A stretch of DNA of 64,000 bases, taken from assembly GCA_943736015.1 (NCBI GenBank), contig OX031060.1:10429501-10493500 (forward strand), read 5' to 3'. Positions 28,839 to 41,744 of this stretch are shown here, piece by piece. Positions within the stretch are counted from its first letter, which is position 1. Every line of letters starts with the position of its first letter. The notes under the pieces are model-generated. The model searched no databases and was not told where the DNA came from. It worked only from the letters and a program-made list of their open reading frames with translations. Origin of the DNA: Tridacna crocea (Eukaryota > Mollusca > Bivalvia > Cardiida > Cardiidae). The translations under genes and the position numbers were made by a program.

Positions 28839-29089
28839 ACAGACTCATAAACTGAAATTTGCCTCCAGAAGTGTAGAAAAGCATTGAGGGAAAAGAGGAA
28901 AATGCTGGTTACTAGCATTGTCTCCTTTCCCACAATACTAGCATTTCAGAAGTCTTTTTGGTCAACAATGAGAAAATAACTTGTCCAAATTCAAAACATT
29001 TCCAGATGACAAAATGAGCATGACCAAAGTAATGACGTGTTTTGAAAAGGGTAGAAAGAATTTTGGATAGAGGTAAAAATAATTGGTTA

Positions 29090-29856
29090 TTAACCCTTTA
29101 CCAAACAATCCCTGATTTTTACAACCCTGAGAAAGAAGCCTTTTGAAATTATTGTGGGAAAAGGAGAAAATGCTGGTAACCAGCATTTTCTCCTTTTCCC
29201 ACAATGTTTTTTACCCTGGTGGAAACAAACTTCAATTTTTTAAATATATTTATTTTGTCGTCTGCAAGCGCTTTCAGTTTGGACCAGTCTATAATTTTGT
29301 TTTTTGGTAAAGGGTTAACAGTTGGCCCTTTTTTCCTACAATGTTTTCAAAAGCTGTCCTTGCCAGGGTTAAAATGGGAGTTTCTGGCGGAGATTTAATA
29401 GTTCAATCCGTAACCACGCAATGACAAATTTTGATGACCCTTGGAAATAAGCCTTTTGAAAACATTGTGGGAAAAGGAGAAAATGCTGGTGACCAGCATT
29501 TTCTCCTTTTCCCACAATGTTTTCTATCCTATCAATAAACAGTTGCAGAATTTGAGCCATAACGAAATTGTCCTCTAAAAATGCTTTTAATTTGGACCAG
29601 TCTAAAATTTTGTCGTCTGGTAAAGGGTTAACCCTTCTCCACACAATGACACCTTTGAACACCCCTGAGGAAGTAGCCTTTTGAAAACATTGTTGGAAAA
29701 GGAGAAAATGCTGGTAACCTGCATTTTCTCCTTTTCCCACGAAGTTTTCTACGCTATCAAAGCAAAATTGTGCCATTTGAGCCACTTTGAAATTATCGTC
29801 TGCAAATGCTTTCAATTTGGATTGGTCTAAAATTTTGCTGTGTGGTAATGGGTTAA
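29090..29856 (+). mobile_element. Three TTAA MITEs in the same orientation
   Basis: 29090-29318 (TTAA both ends, GGTAACC tip, perfect inner hairpin); 29402-29631 (GGTGACC tip); 29628-29856 sharing TTAA at 29628. Two half copies precede at 28846-29080. Confidence 0.85.
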
Positions 29857-29859
29857 TGT

Positions 29860-31080
29860 TCAACATTGCTTTGAAGATTATTTCAGCCATGTAAGCACCA
29901 AACCAAATTTATCCACGTGTTTCCATGGTATCCACCGTACTTGGCTAAGGTTCTAAAATGCCGTGCTCGAAAGTGAAGTGCTGGTTGAGAATTGAACTAA
30001 GTTCCTATAAAGTGCCCCTTCAGATTTTGGGACAAAAATTTTAAAGAAATACAAAAAGGTCATCCTTATATGCCCAAAGCCTCTTAATTTTCATTCAGAA
30101 AACCCAAGTAGTCGAAAAACATCTGACAACAAGAGAAATAAGAGATTTAGACTGCCTCTTCATATGCTCGTGGTACTTATGCTTACGCGACCAATATAAA
30201 CTACAAAAAAAAGTAGGCACTTATAATTATCTTGAATTAACTTATCATTTTATTCAGTTTGGTCAAATAAGTCGTCATACAGTGGTTTTGAAAGGGAATT
30301 CCAGTCTCTTTCGGCGTCTGGGCGTGTTTACCCAAACAACAGCCATCTTTGATGATGACATCATGTATTCGCGGAAATGAGAAAATGTGTGTATGGTGGC
30401 CTGAATGTATCATATATTTACTTCAAGGCAGTTCATGTGACTTATTTGTATACAGTTTTTTGCAGCCGAACCGTATATCGGTCAGAATTCGATGGGACTT
30501 GTATTTTTTTTTTTCAGAGGGAAAATGGGGTTTGTAGGTGATAAAGGTACTGAATTAGCATATCTACATTGATTTTTTGATTGGCTAGTTACCGATATAA
30601 ACGAAACTTTCTTGGGTGTTCTTTTTTCATTTGACAGTGTCTCGTGACGGTTTTGCATCCATAAACAACCGTTAGGTGCCTCTAGTGTTCGTTTATATCG
30701 GAAAATACCGTTAACACGAGGATATGACGCCCGCGAGCATATGACGTTACAGTATACTATGGCCCAGGTTGACATCGATGGGAAATAGGGTCTGTTTTTA
30801 CATGAGCAACTTGCTCATTTACATACCAGAAATACACAGGCGAACCTATAAACATAGCATGCGAAGAAGACATTATGGAAAATACTTACACATTTGTTAT
30901 ATTATGAAATTTAAGCATCTTTAGTTACATGGCAGTCACTTGACATTCCCACAATGCTTTTTTGATTTCTGGCATGAAATCTAAAAGTACCTTTTGAGGC
31001 TATGTACCCTTTTAAGGGAACACCATCAAAAATTTTTTTTTGTAATTTTATGATTCTTTATCATTGATGATTGGTATTGT
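29860..31080. other. Low-repeat stretch with a small foldback
   Basis: No exon recognised. A foldback pairs CCGATATAAACGAA (30592-30605) with TTCGTTTATATCGG (30691-30704). Otherwise unannotated. Confidence 0.5.
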
Positions 31081-31082
31081 TT

Positions 31083-31629
31083 TTATGCTCCCCGAAGGGC
31101 GAGCATATAGTCGCCGCTTCGTCTGTCCGTCCGTCCTTCCGTCCGTCCGTCCTTCCGTCCGTCTGTCCGTCCGTCCGTCCGTCCGAAGCGATTTCTCCAC
31201 AACCCTTGGACCAAATTGGATGAAACTTCATATATGAACTCCTTGGGGCAATGTGCCGATATACTTTTCCCGGATTTTCAATTTGACCCCGTGTCATGGA
31301 AAAATGGGGCTTAATGCAAAATTGCATTTTTTACCAATATCTCATTCAGTTTTTGTCAGAATATCATGAAACTTCATGGTTATATTGTTTATGGAAAGTC
31401 TTAGCATCTGCCCTTGCTATTTTTAATCTGGGCATTTTTTAAGTTGACGTTCTGTCATGGAAAAAGGGGGCTTCTTGCAAGATTCCAATTTTTACTAATA
31501 TTTCATTCAGTTTTGGTCAAAATTTCATTAAACTTCATGGTTATATTGTTTTTTTAAGAGTTTCACCATGTGCTCTTGTTTCTTTATCTATGTGTTTATC
31601 AATTTGACCCTCTGTCATGGAAAAAGGGG
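31083..31629. repeat. CCCCGAAGGGCGAGC repeat, 5' part with (TCCG)n
   Basis: TGCTCCCCGAAGGGCGAGC, TCGCCGCTTCGTC, a TCCG/TTCCG run at 31122-31190, then ~150-bp units with AAACTTCATGGTTATATTG and TGTCATGGAAAAAGGGGG. Continues at 35281-35972 after the inserted element; that part ends GGGGAGCATAACCCGTCTC, complementary to the start. Confidence 0.72.
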
Positions 31630-34600
31630 GTTTCATAGCCAACTTTCGCGGACATGGAAAAATCGATATCGGCCAATTTTACCTGCATTTTTTTATAAAG
31701 AATTATGAAGGGCCTAGGTAAATAAACGCTTATAACTTCATCAATTTTCAGAATTGAAGATTATCTCAAGTGAGGTAAGAAAATTCAATTTATTCTCTTT
31801 CAAATGAACTTAGTTTGAAAAAAATCGAAAAAGAAACTTTTGGTCCTTTTTTAACTTAAAAATTGTAGGTATGGTTTATATAGAATAAAGAGGAAAAACG
31901 CATTTTCCGAGGTCAAAAACTGTAATATTTGTCTAATTTTCTTTCTTTGTGTTGAAAAGTCAAAATTATCTCAAGTGGAGTGAGTTACTTTATTCATTTC
32001 TCTTTCAAATGGTATAATTTTGAGGCGTTTAAAAAAATAAACTTTTGGTCCTTTTTACAGTTTTTTAATGCCACTATCCTATTTTTTCTTTTTCCGTGAA
32101 CGTTCGGATTATGCCGGACTTTGCCGATATTGGCCGAGTCTTACTGTTAGATAAGCCAGCCGGGTATCTTTATTGTGTTACGTAATGTTTCATTGACAAA
32201 CGGACCCCCTGCTATGTTTATGATATACATGTATCCACATGATTATAAACTGGAATTTATACCCGGGTTGTATTCAGATCGAATACCGTTTGATCCTGAC
32301 AGAATCCTTAAGATGTTTTATTATGTATCCTATTTATCTAAAAGACCAGAATTTAATACTTATGACATTATTTCCTTTTACAATGATTAAGATTGACATA
32401 TGAAATACGAAAATGTATGTTTGATGATTTTTTCAACTTTTCAGCTTTTCAGAAATTAATGCCTTATAGTTTTTTTTTCTGGCGACAGCTCACAAACTCA
32501 TGTTTCCTTGCTTTTTTCACATCGGTCTTTAATCTGTCGTATCACATATATAGAAGGCCTTGAAAACATTGAAGAAAAAGATTTCAAAGCTGGTTGCCAA
32601 CATTTTCTCATTTTCTTACACTATTTTTAACTCAATAAAAGATAAGTTCCACTTTTTCCATGCATGCTTTATTTGTCTTATGAAAATTACTTCATTGTGA
32701 ACAAGTCTGAAATTTTGTCTTTTGGTAAAGATTCAAATAACAAGCTTAACCTGTTACTGTATAAATACGGCATCTAACGACCCTGCTGTTGATTGTTTAG
32801 GATAAAATATGGAAACAGGCGCATTATCTTTTTACAAGTTATCTTCTACTTTTCAAACAATATTGTCTACATCACGCAATCGGTTTCTCCTGCAAAGAGT
32901 ATTTACCATTCAAAGAATGACAACACTAGATCAAAATTGACAACTTTGGTTTTTTACATCAATCAAACAGTTTCTCCCTCCTTTCAAATGTCTCCCCCCT
33001 TTAACATCTTTAATATCTTAATTGTTCATTAGAAGAATTAGCCTAAACATTGAGGTTCTTCCATCTTTAAAACGATGCAACCTGCAAAAAGCATAACCGC
33101 TATGAGTGAATAAAAGATGGAAAAAAAAAATGACATAGACCATGCATGTACACGGAAATGGGAATAATACAAACTACTTCTCCTTTACCAGTAACTTAAA
33201 AAGTTTCCTGCTGCATAATCATTATTTATTATTTCAAGAGATAGTACTCAATCAACCTTGTATTAAGAATGATCTACATGTATCTTGGTTTGAAACTAGT
33301 TTTTAACACAGCTTGGTGGTGAATTCTACTGATGATTAGTTGAAATGACACCATACATAACTTTTTTAGAGGAAGAAATACCTTTTTATCTTTATCATGC
33401 CTGTAAACGGCGCTAGAGTGTAGCATCGGATCAGTTCACAAGTGTTGATCTGTTACTTTCAACAGGAACCTTTTAGTAACTTTCTGTTGAGTCTCGAGCA
33501 CATTTTCCCCCCATTTCGGATGCAATAAAAAGAATCTTAAGTATATATAATACATCTGCAGCGTTTTTAAACTTGTGTGATAATACCGGTAATAGCTTGG
33601 ACCTACTTTTATGTATAAAAATATAGTTTAGTGCATAGATAGACCTAAGTTGTTCCGAAATACTTATACTTAAACAGCTTTTAGACTCACTCAAAATGGA
33701 AACATCTTAATACGTTTAATACATTTATTGATAGTAGTAGACATTGTAAGCAAATGCAACATCCTTCATTAAGCCAAAATACAAATCGGCGCCACACAGT
33801 ACCATTTTCTTTTATTTGTTCGATGAAAACCAACTTTGAATGAATACTTTTTTATATGCCGAATCTGTAACTTTTCGTCTGCGTAAAACCATGAAAATTT
33901 ACTCTAACGGTGAAATTATTTTATGTGCTATAACAGTTTTATTTCTCCGCCTTCCCAACCTTTTTTTCTTTTAAAAATCGTAGAAAGCAGAAATTATAAA
34001 AATCAAAACCATCAAACCACACATGCACACAAAAGACAAAGTTTACCCAATCGAGATATAACCATTAGCTATTTACTAAACGACAAAATATATTATGATT
34101 CTGTTTTTTTTTTTTTCAAGTTGAAAGAACTTACAGACGAAAAATACCCTTTCGAAAGGGTAGAAAACACTGTGGGAATCGTAGAAAACATGTTATATAC
34201 GATCCCTTGGGAAAATGAGAAATTGCCCACCACAAGTATTTTCTCCTGTCCGTGCTTGCTTTTTCAGGGTCGGATTGGTCTTTCTTTCTCAGGGTCGGAT
34301 AGGTCATGTAACTGCCACATAAAGCAAATCTTCTCATCAAAAAACCGAATGACAAAATTTTGGACACCACCAAGTTAAAAACATATGCAGACAACAAAAT
34401 AAATGCAACTCAAATGATAATGTCTGTCTTTGAAAAGGTAGAACATTTTAGGAACAGGAGAAAATTTTCTCCCTCTCCAGCAAAGTTTACAAAAGCATTT
34501 TTTCTCGGGTCCGTTAGATTACTGTAGTGTGAAACTGGTATTCTCAAAACGCCGAATTTTCTGCTGAATTCAACTTGTTGATTTTGCTATGAATATCAAA

Positions 34601-35280
34601 GATTTTTTTTTCTAACCAAAATAATTTTCGACATATAGAATCGATCAGGTCCAAGATCAGACAGCTTGTTTTGTGCAGCCTGTTATAAATCTACAATGTC
34701 AGCAAAAGTGCATTTGAACGGATTAGATTTCAGGATCAGACTACAAAAAGTGCATTTGTCGAGAGCAGTTTTAGGACCGATCAGTTTATGTCTCAGAGAA
34801 TCAAAACTTAACCCTTAATCCGAGGATAAATGAATTACAAACCGACAAATAATGCTGAAATATAACAATTTCAATGTTCTTTTCTCAAGAAAAATCTCGC
34901 TTTATCAGGAGGTGTTGTTCCAATACGCTGTTGAGTCTAATAAGGGTGCGCATTTTGTGCAGTCTGATACTGATATTCGAGAGCCACACTGTGCTGTACC
35001 AGACAAAGGTTTAGGTTAACTTAGAAAAAAAAATGCCAGGACAGATATACCGTCTAGGCAAGGATTGTGAATTTGAAGCAGGCCTCTGTTACGTAATGTT
35101 ACGGTTCTCTTATCTTTTATCGCTGCAGGCTATTGAATATCGATTACTTGTATACACGATGTAAGTTCGCCAAACTTCGGAAACTCCCGGACCTTTACGT
35201 ATGATATCGATTTTTTTCATCGATTTGTTGATATGCGAGACTGCTGATAAGGCATGTCCGTGAAAGTTGGCTATGAAAAT
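31630..35280. mobile_element. 3.65-kb terminal-inverted-repeat element with 10-bp target duplication
   Basis: Left end TTTCATAGCCAACTTTCGCG GACATG; right end is the complement with one mismatch (CATGTCCGTGAAAGTTGG CTATGAAA). GAAAAAGGGG occurs directly at 31620-31629 and 35281-35290, and removal restores the host repeat unit. A second inverted match (AAAAATCGATATC) lies further in on both sides. A 9-11-bp duplication is typical of Mutator-like elements, but no transposase was recognised; the longest frame on its left side (32175-32390) encodes an unrecognised 71-residue peptide. The interior holds ~207-bp-spaced direct repeats (31736-32065) and decayed MITE fragments. Confidence 0.82.
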
Positions 35281-35972
35281 GAAAAAGGGGCCCTAATGCA
35301 AAATTGCAATTTTTACTAATGTCTTGTTCAGTTTTTGTCAACATTTCATGGTTATATCTTGTTTTACAAGTTTCAACATGTGCCCTTTGTTTTTGCAATC
35401 TATGAATTCTTAATGCGCAAATACGTTTTTCCTGGTTTCTCAAATTAAGGCTGCATCACGGAAAAAGGGACTTCATGGAAAAAATTGTTTTTCACTAGGT
35501 TCTCCTTTATCAGTGCTCAAACCTTTGTGAAATTTCAAATCTGAACTTGTTGGAACGTTGCCCAGGTACCTCTCTCCCTTTTTCTCAATTTCAGGCTGCG
35601 TCTCGGAAAAAGGGGGCTTCATGTAAAAAATTGTTTTATGTAATATTTAATACATGACTGCTCAAAATTTTATGAAATTTCGATTTTTTAATTATTATTA
35701 AAAAATGCCACAAACCACACACCCGTTGTATTTATTGCAATGATCCAATACTGTCTTATGGGAAAAGGAGGCTTAAAGGGGGCTTATTGGGCTTATTGTC
35801 CTCTACAAGTTTATGTTGGCTATCTCCAAGATAGTAATTGCCTTTTCACTTCAAATTTTGGGGGGCATGAACAGGTTCTTCTAGGATAAAAGAAGTGAAT
35901 TTATATCAGTTTCTTATATTTTATGACAAGCACTTGTTCGGGGAGCATAACCCGTCTCTGACGGCTCTTGTT
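35281..35972. repeat. CCCCGAAGGGCGAGC repeat, 3' part
   Basis: Resumes the 31083-31629 repeat (GCAAAATTGCAATTTTTAC, CGGAAAAAGGGGGCTTC) and ends TTCGGGGAGCATAACCCGTC, TGACGGCTCTTGTTT. Confidence 0.7.
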
Positions 35973-36185
35973 TCATATAAATTTCAGTGATATGTATATT
36001 TTTTTAGTGTGGTAAGATGTGCAAAATCTAAATACCCACTTTTAAATACTAAAATATTGGTGTTTTACACCACTTTCAACATAATTCTAGTCATATCACG
36101 ACAATAACTTTTTCCACATACAGAATTGAGTTTAAGAGAAATCTTACCTTTCCCACAATAATTTTACAAGCCTTCCTTCTCTAGG

Positions 36186-36470
36186 AAGTAGCTGAGTCAG
36201 CTCCGTTGGTACCGTGCAGGACTAAAGAACAAGGGGTCGTGGGTTTGATTCCTGGCTCGGTCAATTTTCCAAGGATTTATGATAGTCATTAGGACAGGAT
36301 TCATTCCTCTCCAACTGTTAACCTGGCCACAAATTGTAGACAACTCTTCACCTGACCACAAAATTGTAAACTTAAATCTTTACTCAACCACAAAATATTA
36401 GACTAAACTCTATACCTGACCACAAAATAGTAGACTTTAGACTTAAGGTAAGACCTGTGTAATGCACTTC
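36186..36470 (+). mobile_element. tRNA-derived SINE with repeated tail
   Basis: Head GTAGCTGAGTCAGCTCCGTT and box-B-like GGGTTTGATTCCTGG, followed by about four short imperfect units with CTGACCACAAAATTGTAAAC (36328-36440). Confidence 0.62.
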
Positions 36471-37411
36471 CAGTGAAAATTCTAATTGGTTGATAAATAA
36501 AGATAAATAAGGATTTATGCAGAAATAATATTTTTGCACATTTTTAACGGATCAGAAATTCCGTTTATGTCTATCTTGAATTTATTTTTTGATACTTTTG
36601 TTAGTTTTCTGAAAAGGGAGGTAATTATTATCTCTTTTTGAATTGAGAATATAGTGGTTTTAGATTTATAAATGATAATTTAAAGAAGGAAAATTAGAAG
36701 GCGAGATTTTCATTCTCGCCTTCATATGTCAGCGCTCGGCAGCTTGCTGCAAATGCCTCTGAACAGCATTATCAAAATGCCTTTCAAATAGTTCGATACT
36801 TCTCGAGTGCATTAGAACAAAATAATTGCGAGACCATTGTACATTTAATCAGAACAGCAAGAAAAAAACTTCAAGTTTCCAGAAAGAATGAAATCTAATT
36901 CTTTAAAAGCATCGTTTTTGACAAATGCAAAATACTTTGGATCAATTCATTGATACAATCACATTGCTACAGCAACAAATAAGCCAATCGAAAGCTACTA
37001 ACATGACGTCATTCGGACCTACTTCCACTTCACAACACATAAACAACTAACCAGTGGGTTCGTACATGTAAATTTAAGATCCCTGAACTAACCAGTCGAA
37101 TGGCTTCTTTGAATGACGTATCGCTATAGACCTCTTTTGTGATTGGTACTATGAGATCTCAAGCTAGGATTTCAAGTTCAATACCCATGGCAAGAACAAT
37201 CCTAAATAAAAACTTGAAGCATCAAATGTGGATCAAACCCAAGACTCCTAGCTTACCAACCCTTCTCTTTCCTCATAGATTGGCAAGACCGTACTAAATA
37301 TGAATTTCTCCTTTTCCCACCATGTTTTCTACCTTGCTTTGAAACAAATTTTCAACGTTTGATTTACTTTTGTCATCTTCATGTGCTTTGAATTTGGACC
37401 AGTCTAAAATT

Positions 37412-37636
37412 TTGTTTACCAAACAATGAAATTTTAGGCTAGTCCAAATTCGAAAAAGGACCAGACGACAAAATAACTGTGACTGAAAATTTGAAATTTG
37501 GTTTGGGAAGGGTAGAAAATATTGTGGTAAAAGGAAATAATGCTGGTTACCAGCATTTTCTCCTTTTCCCTCAATGTTTTTAAAAGTCTTCTTTCTCAGG
37601 GTCATTAAAATTCGACATTGTGTGGTAAAGGGTTAA
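37412..37636 (-). mobile_element. TTAA hairpin MITE
   Basis: Left end TTTACCAAACAATG, right TTAA at 37633. Long arm altered (TTCGAAAAAGGACCAGACG). Half copies flank it (37305-37410, 37720-37955). Confidence 0.76.
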
Positions 37637-38464
37637 GACAAATGGTTTCATGTATTTACTCAGTGTCCAAAGCATGCAAGAGCTGGGGATTTGTTGTTAT
37701 TGTCAACCCTCGAATTGTGTACCCCACTTCAAAATTTTAGACTGGCCTAAATTTGAAAGCAAATGCAGACGACAATTTAATTGTTACACAAATTAGAGAC
37801 TTTTCTTTGAAAGGGTTGAAAACATTGCGGGGGAAAAGTGTAAAATCTTGGTCACCAGCATTTCCTCCTTTTTCAACATTGTTTTTAAACCCTTTTTCAT
37901 AGGTATGGACAACGGACATCATAAAGAAAGTATTGTATAATGTGGTTAAGGGTTAACTGCACGAAATTCTCACTTTCCTGAATCCTGCTCCCCTTTTGTG
38001 TCCAGTGTGATGGGGTGATCTGGATGAATCTATTTATGTTGAATGGGTTTAACTCTGTCAGTACATTTGACCCTTTACCTTACAACAACAAAAAATAGAA
38101 CTTGTCCAAATTCAATGTATCTGCAGAAAAATAACTCAAATGTTTCTCAAATTATGGAAGTTTGCTTTCATAGAATAGAAAACAATATGGAAAAAGCTTC
38201 TTTCTGTTGACTGGTAGAATAAATTATTGTAACGTAAAGGATCATTTTCTCCTTTTTCTCACAATGTTTCAATAAGGCTTCATTCTCATGATTTATAAAA
38301 TTTACTTCAAAATTTGTTAGGGTTAAGCAGTCTGGGTTAAGCAGTCAGTCCATTTAACTTGGAAGGTTCCATTTATTATTTTACAATACCTGTATATTCA
38401 TATTAAATTCTACCCCTGGAACAGTTCACTTTAATTGAATAAATCTTTTTCCAATTTCTGAAAT

Positions 38465-39418
38465 GTGGATGAGTTCATTTATTGTTTACCCTTTCAGACT
38501 ACAAAAAAAACTTGGAGTTGACCGAATTCTTAGCTTCTGACATAAAAAATTGGAAGAGTCCAAGAATTAAAGTGAAGTTGGGAGGGTCCATTCTTTCTGA
38601 AATTATAGCTTACTCAACATTGAATTTAGATGAGTCCAGTATATTCATTTATAGTTTTTTTTTTTAAGATGGAAGAGTCCATTTTACTTTTTGTCTGGTC
38701 TAACTATCCACTGAAAATGGAAGAGTCTATTATTTATTTTCAAGGTTCTTTTTTTTTTTAAATATGGAAGAGTTCATTCTACTTATTTTCTGGGGTTCTC
38801 ATCATTCATTGAATTTGGAAGAGTAGATTTCATTTTGAACAAGTTTTAGCATAGAAATTATTGAAATTGGAAGAATCCATTCTAGCTTTTTTCAGTTCCA
38901 TTGCTTATCATTGAATTTGGAAGAGTCCATTCCATTTTAATGCAGTTTCTCATCATTCTTTGAATTTGGACAAGTCCATTTCATAGAAAAAAATCATTTC
39001 TCTTACAATTTAATTTAGAAGAGTCCATTTTTAATTTTGGGTTAATTTTTTCTTATCTTTCAGGTTGGAAGAGTCCATTTTAAATTTATTCTGTTGACTT
39101 GGAATTCATTGAATTTGGAAGGGTCCACTTAATTTTACCTGACATTTTCTTTAAAAAGCTAATATTCTGGAAGAGTCCATTTACCATATTTCTAGTTCTT
39201 TTACAAATCATTGAATTTTGGAAAGTCCATTTCATTAACAAGTGAATGAATTTGGATAAATCCATTCAATCACGTTTAAGACCTCTTACAATTCACTGAA
39301 ATTGGAAGAGTCCATTTATTTTCAGTGAGCCTATTTTTGTAAAAACTATCCCAGGTGCCTTTTTTTCCCTCCTCGAAAAAATGATGTTTTAATTTCTTAG
39401 ATTTGGACGAGTCTACTT
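38465..39418 (+). repeat. Decayed ~50-bp satellite with TTGGAAGAGTCCATTT core
   Basis: About 19 copies of a 16-bp word (consensus TTGGAAGAGTCCATTT), most starting 43-52 bp apart: 38550, 38578, 38625, 38668, 38716, 38763, 38815, 38867, 38917, 38965, 39013, 39064, 39115, 39166, 39216, 39250, 39302, 39401. Spacers share TCATCATTCATTGAAT and T-rich runs in the best units. Each unit is diverged, so the array is old. The core resembles the subfamily-2 MITE arm word TTTGGAAGAGTCCAAAA. Confidence 0.85.
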
Positions 39419-39552
39419 ATTCTGGATTTATTTTTCTCTCTCTCTATTTTTTTTTTAACCCTTCTCATAGTAGCTTGTAAACGTCTGATATTTGGACAAA
39501 CCATATACTACACTGTAAAATCTTAGACTTGCCCACTTGGAAAGCATGTACT

Positions 39553-39777
39553 GATGACCCTTTACCACACAATGACCTTTATTACCCCTGAAAGAGAAGG
39601 CTTCTGAAAACATTGTGAGAAAAGGAGAAAATGCTGGTTGCCAGCATTTTCTCCTTTTCCCATAATGTTTTCTATCCTATGAAAGAAAAATCTTTTTATA
39701 TGAACCACATTGAAACTTTCATCAGCAAATGCTTTCAATTCGGACTGGTATAAAATTTGTTTGGTGGTAAAGGGTTG
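39553..39777 (+). mobile_element. TTAA hairpin MITE
   Basis: Left end GACCCTTTACCACACAATG, right GTGGTAAAGGGTTGA. Hairpin ~39606-39673 nearly intact, tip GGTTGCC. A decayed copy follows to 39930. Confidence 0.8.
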
Positions 39778-40572
39778 AAAATATGCTCTAAAGATGGAAA
39801 GCTTTTTTGGAATGATGGAAAACATTGTGGGCAAAGGTGAAAATGCTGTTTAACAGATCTCCTTTTCCATCAATGATTTTTAAACCTTCCATCTTGGTTG
39901 GAAAAACACTATGATTGTAATGGGTTAGTTCATTTTCGAAAAATAAGACACAGACATAGATTTATTTACGATTTGTACATACAGTACCTCATCATGACAA
40001 TACAACAATGGCACATTTCATTGTTTTCTTTGCATTGGTGTTTATTTTAGAATGTGAGTGAATGTCAAATGTTTGTTGGGCCAGTCTCAATATTTTCCCT
40101 TTATACCTTCACCACACAATACCAGATTTTAACAATATCGAAAAAGAAGACTTTGGAAACTATTGTGGGAAAAGGAGAAAATGCTGCATATTCTCCATTT
40201 TCCCAAAATATTTTTTCCCCTCAGCGACTGAATTTCAATGTTTGATTCATGTTAATTTTGTTACTGCATGTGCTTTGGGTTTGGACAGGCCCATAAGGTT
40301 GTCTTCTAAGAAAGATATAACTGTGTATACATGTATTGGACAGGTCCATTTGATTATTGTGTGCCTGACAAAATATTGCGACATGCTTGCAGTTTGCATT
40401 TTTCATATTCCCACAATATTTTCGAAAGAATTAAAATTACATTGCACCTCTCACAACATTCTCTTTCTCTCAGTGACTACATTTCAGTGTTAGATTCATG
40501 TTCACTCTGTCATGTGGAAGCGCTTTGAGTTTGGGCAGGTCCATAATTTTGTTGTCTGGCCGTGATATAATT

Positions 40573-40790
40573 TTAACCCTTTACCAAACGACAAAATTTT
40601 AGACTGGTCAAAATTGAAAGGCACTTTCAGACAAGAAAATAAATGTAACTCAAAAATTGAAGTTGTTTCCAGCAGGGTAGAAAACATTGTGGGTAAAGGA
40701 GAAAATGCATTTTCTCCTTTTCCCACAATGTCTTTAAAAGGATTCTATCTCTAGGTTGCAAAAGCCAGGGATTGTTTCGAAAAGGGTTAA
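40573..40790 (-). mobile_element. TTAA hairpin MITE, shortened tip
   Basis: TTAA at 40573 and 40787. The tip GCTGGTNACCAGC is deleted, leaving AAATGCATTTTCTCC, still a clean palindrome. Confidence 0.84.
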
Positions 40791-41258
40791 GATATTATTT
40801 TCTCCTTTTACCACTATGTTTTGTACTTTTTCCCAGCCAAACAGCACATTTTCACCTGCTCTTACCTTATTATCTGCTAATTGCTTTAATGTAGACGGCC
40901 ATAATTTTTTGTTATTTTTTGAGGGGTTTTGTAAAGGGTTACTAAGATGGAAAACATTGTGGGAATGTTGATTAACATTATTTGCTACTTTTCCTACAAT
41001 GCTTCACAAGCCTCTGACCCTGATAAAGAAAGCTTTTGAAAACATTGTGGTAAAAGAAGAAAATGCTGGTAACTAGCATTTTCTCCTTTTCTCACAATGT
41101 TTTCTACCCTACTGGAAACAAATTTCAATTTTTGAATTACATATATTTTGTCATCTGCAATTCGGACCAGTCTAAAATTATGCTGTTTGGTGAAAGAGTT
41201 ACAAGGTTGAGTTTTGATTGTATGGTCTTTAACGTCGTTTTCCACATTATTTGATATA

Positions 41259-41489
41259 TTAACCCATTACCACACAATCCCTACTTTTGACGCCCCTGAG
41301 GAAGAAGCCTTTTGGAAACACCGAGGGAAAAGGAGAAAATGCTGGTAACCAGCATTTTCCCCTTTTCCCACAGTGTTTTCTACCCTTCCTAGAACAAATT
41401 TCTTTTTTTTTCAGTCGCCTTTATTTTATCGTCTGCAAATGCTTTCAATTTGGACCAGTCTAAAATTTTCTCGTGTGGTAAGGAGTTAA
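41259..41489 (+). mobile_element. TTAA hairpin MITE
   Basis: TTAA at 41259 and 41486, GGTAACC tip. The short arm TTGACGCCCCTGAGGAAG groups it with the 28385/28610 copies. Confidence 0.86.
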
Positions 41490-41735
41490 GGCCAATGCAC
41501 CTATCCATGATTCCTGGGGTTTCTTTTACCAGTACTTCGCAAAATTTTCCTTCCAGGCCACTAGCTGCTTTTCCACATGATCATCATTGAAACAATGGTT
41601 AGCAAACGCAGAGGAATAAATCCTGTCGCAGTGACTATCACCATTCTTCGGAAAGAAATTGGCCAAGCCAGAGTTTGCAGCCAGGGATCAAACCCTGAAC
41701 TCCGTGTTGCATGTTACGGACTGAGCTAACGAGTT
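41490..41735 (-). mobile_element. SINE with unrecognised central domain, copy 3
   Basis: GGCCAATGCACCTATCCATG, AGGCCACTAGCTGCTTTTCC, AAACAATGGTTAGCAA; head at high coordinates with box-B complement GGGATCAAACCC. Directly abuts the MITE ending at 41489, which has probably replaced its 3' end. Confidence 0.66.
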
Positions 41736-41744
41736 TCGGCTAAA

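Noticed and set aside
29369-29890. 173-residue minus-strand frame
   Set aside because: Read-through of two adjacent MITEs; every segment is repeat-derived.
31122-31190. (TCCG)n run as a CpG-island promoter
   Set aside because: It is the simple-repeat part of the CCCCGAAGGGCGAGC dispersed element, also present in diverged form at 21715.
32175-32390. 71-residue frame inside the 3.65-kb inverted-repeat element
   Set aside because: Not called as a gene: no recognised domain, short, and no start or splice context; kept only as a remark under the element.
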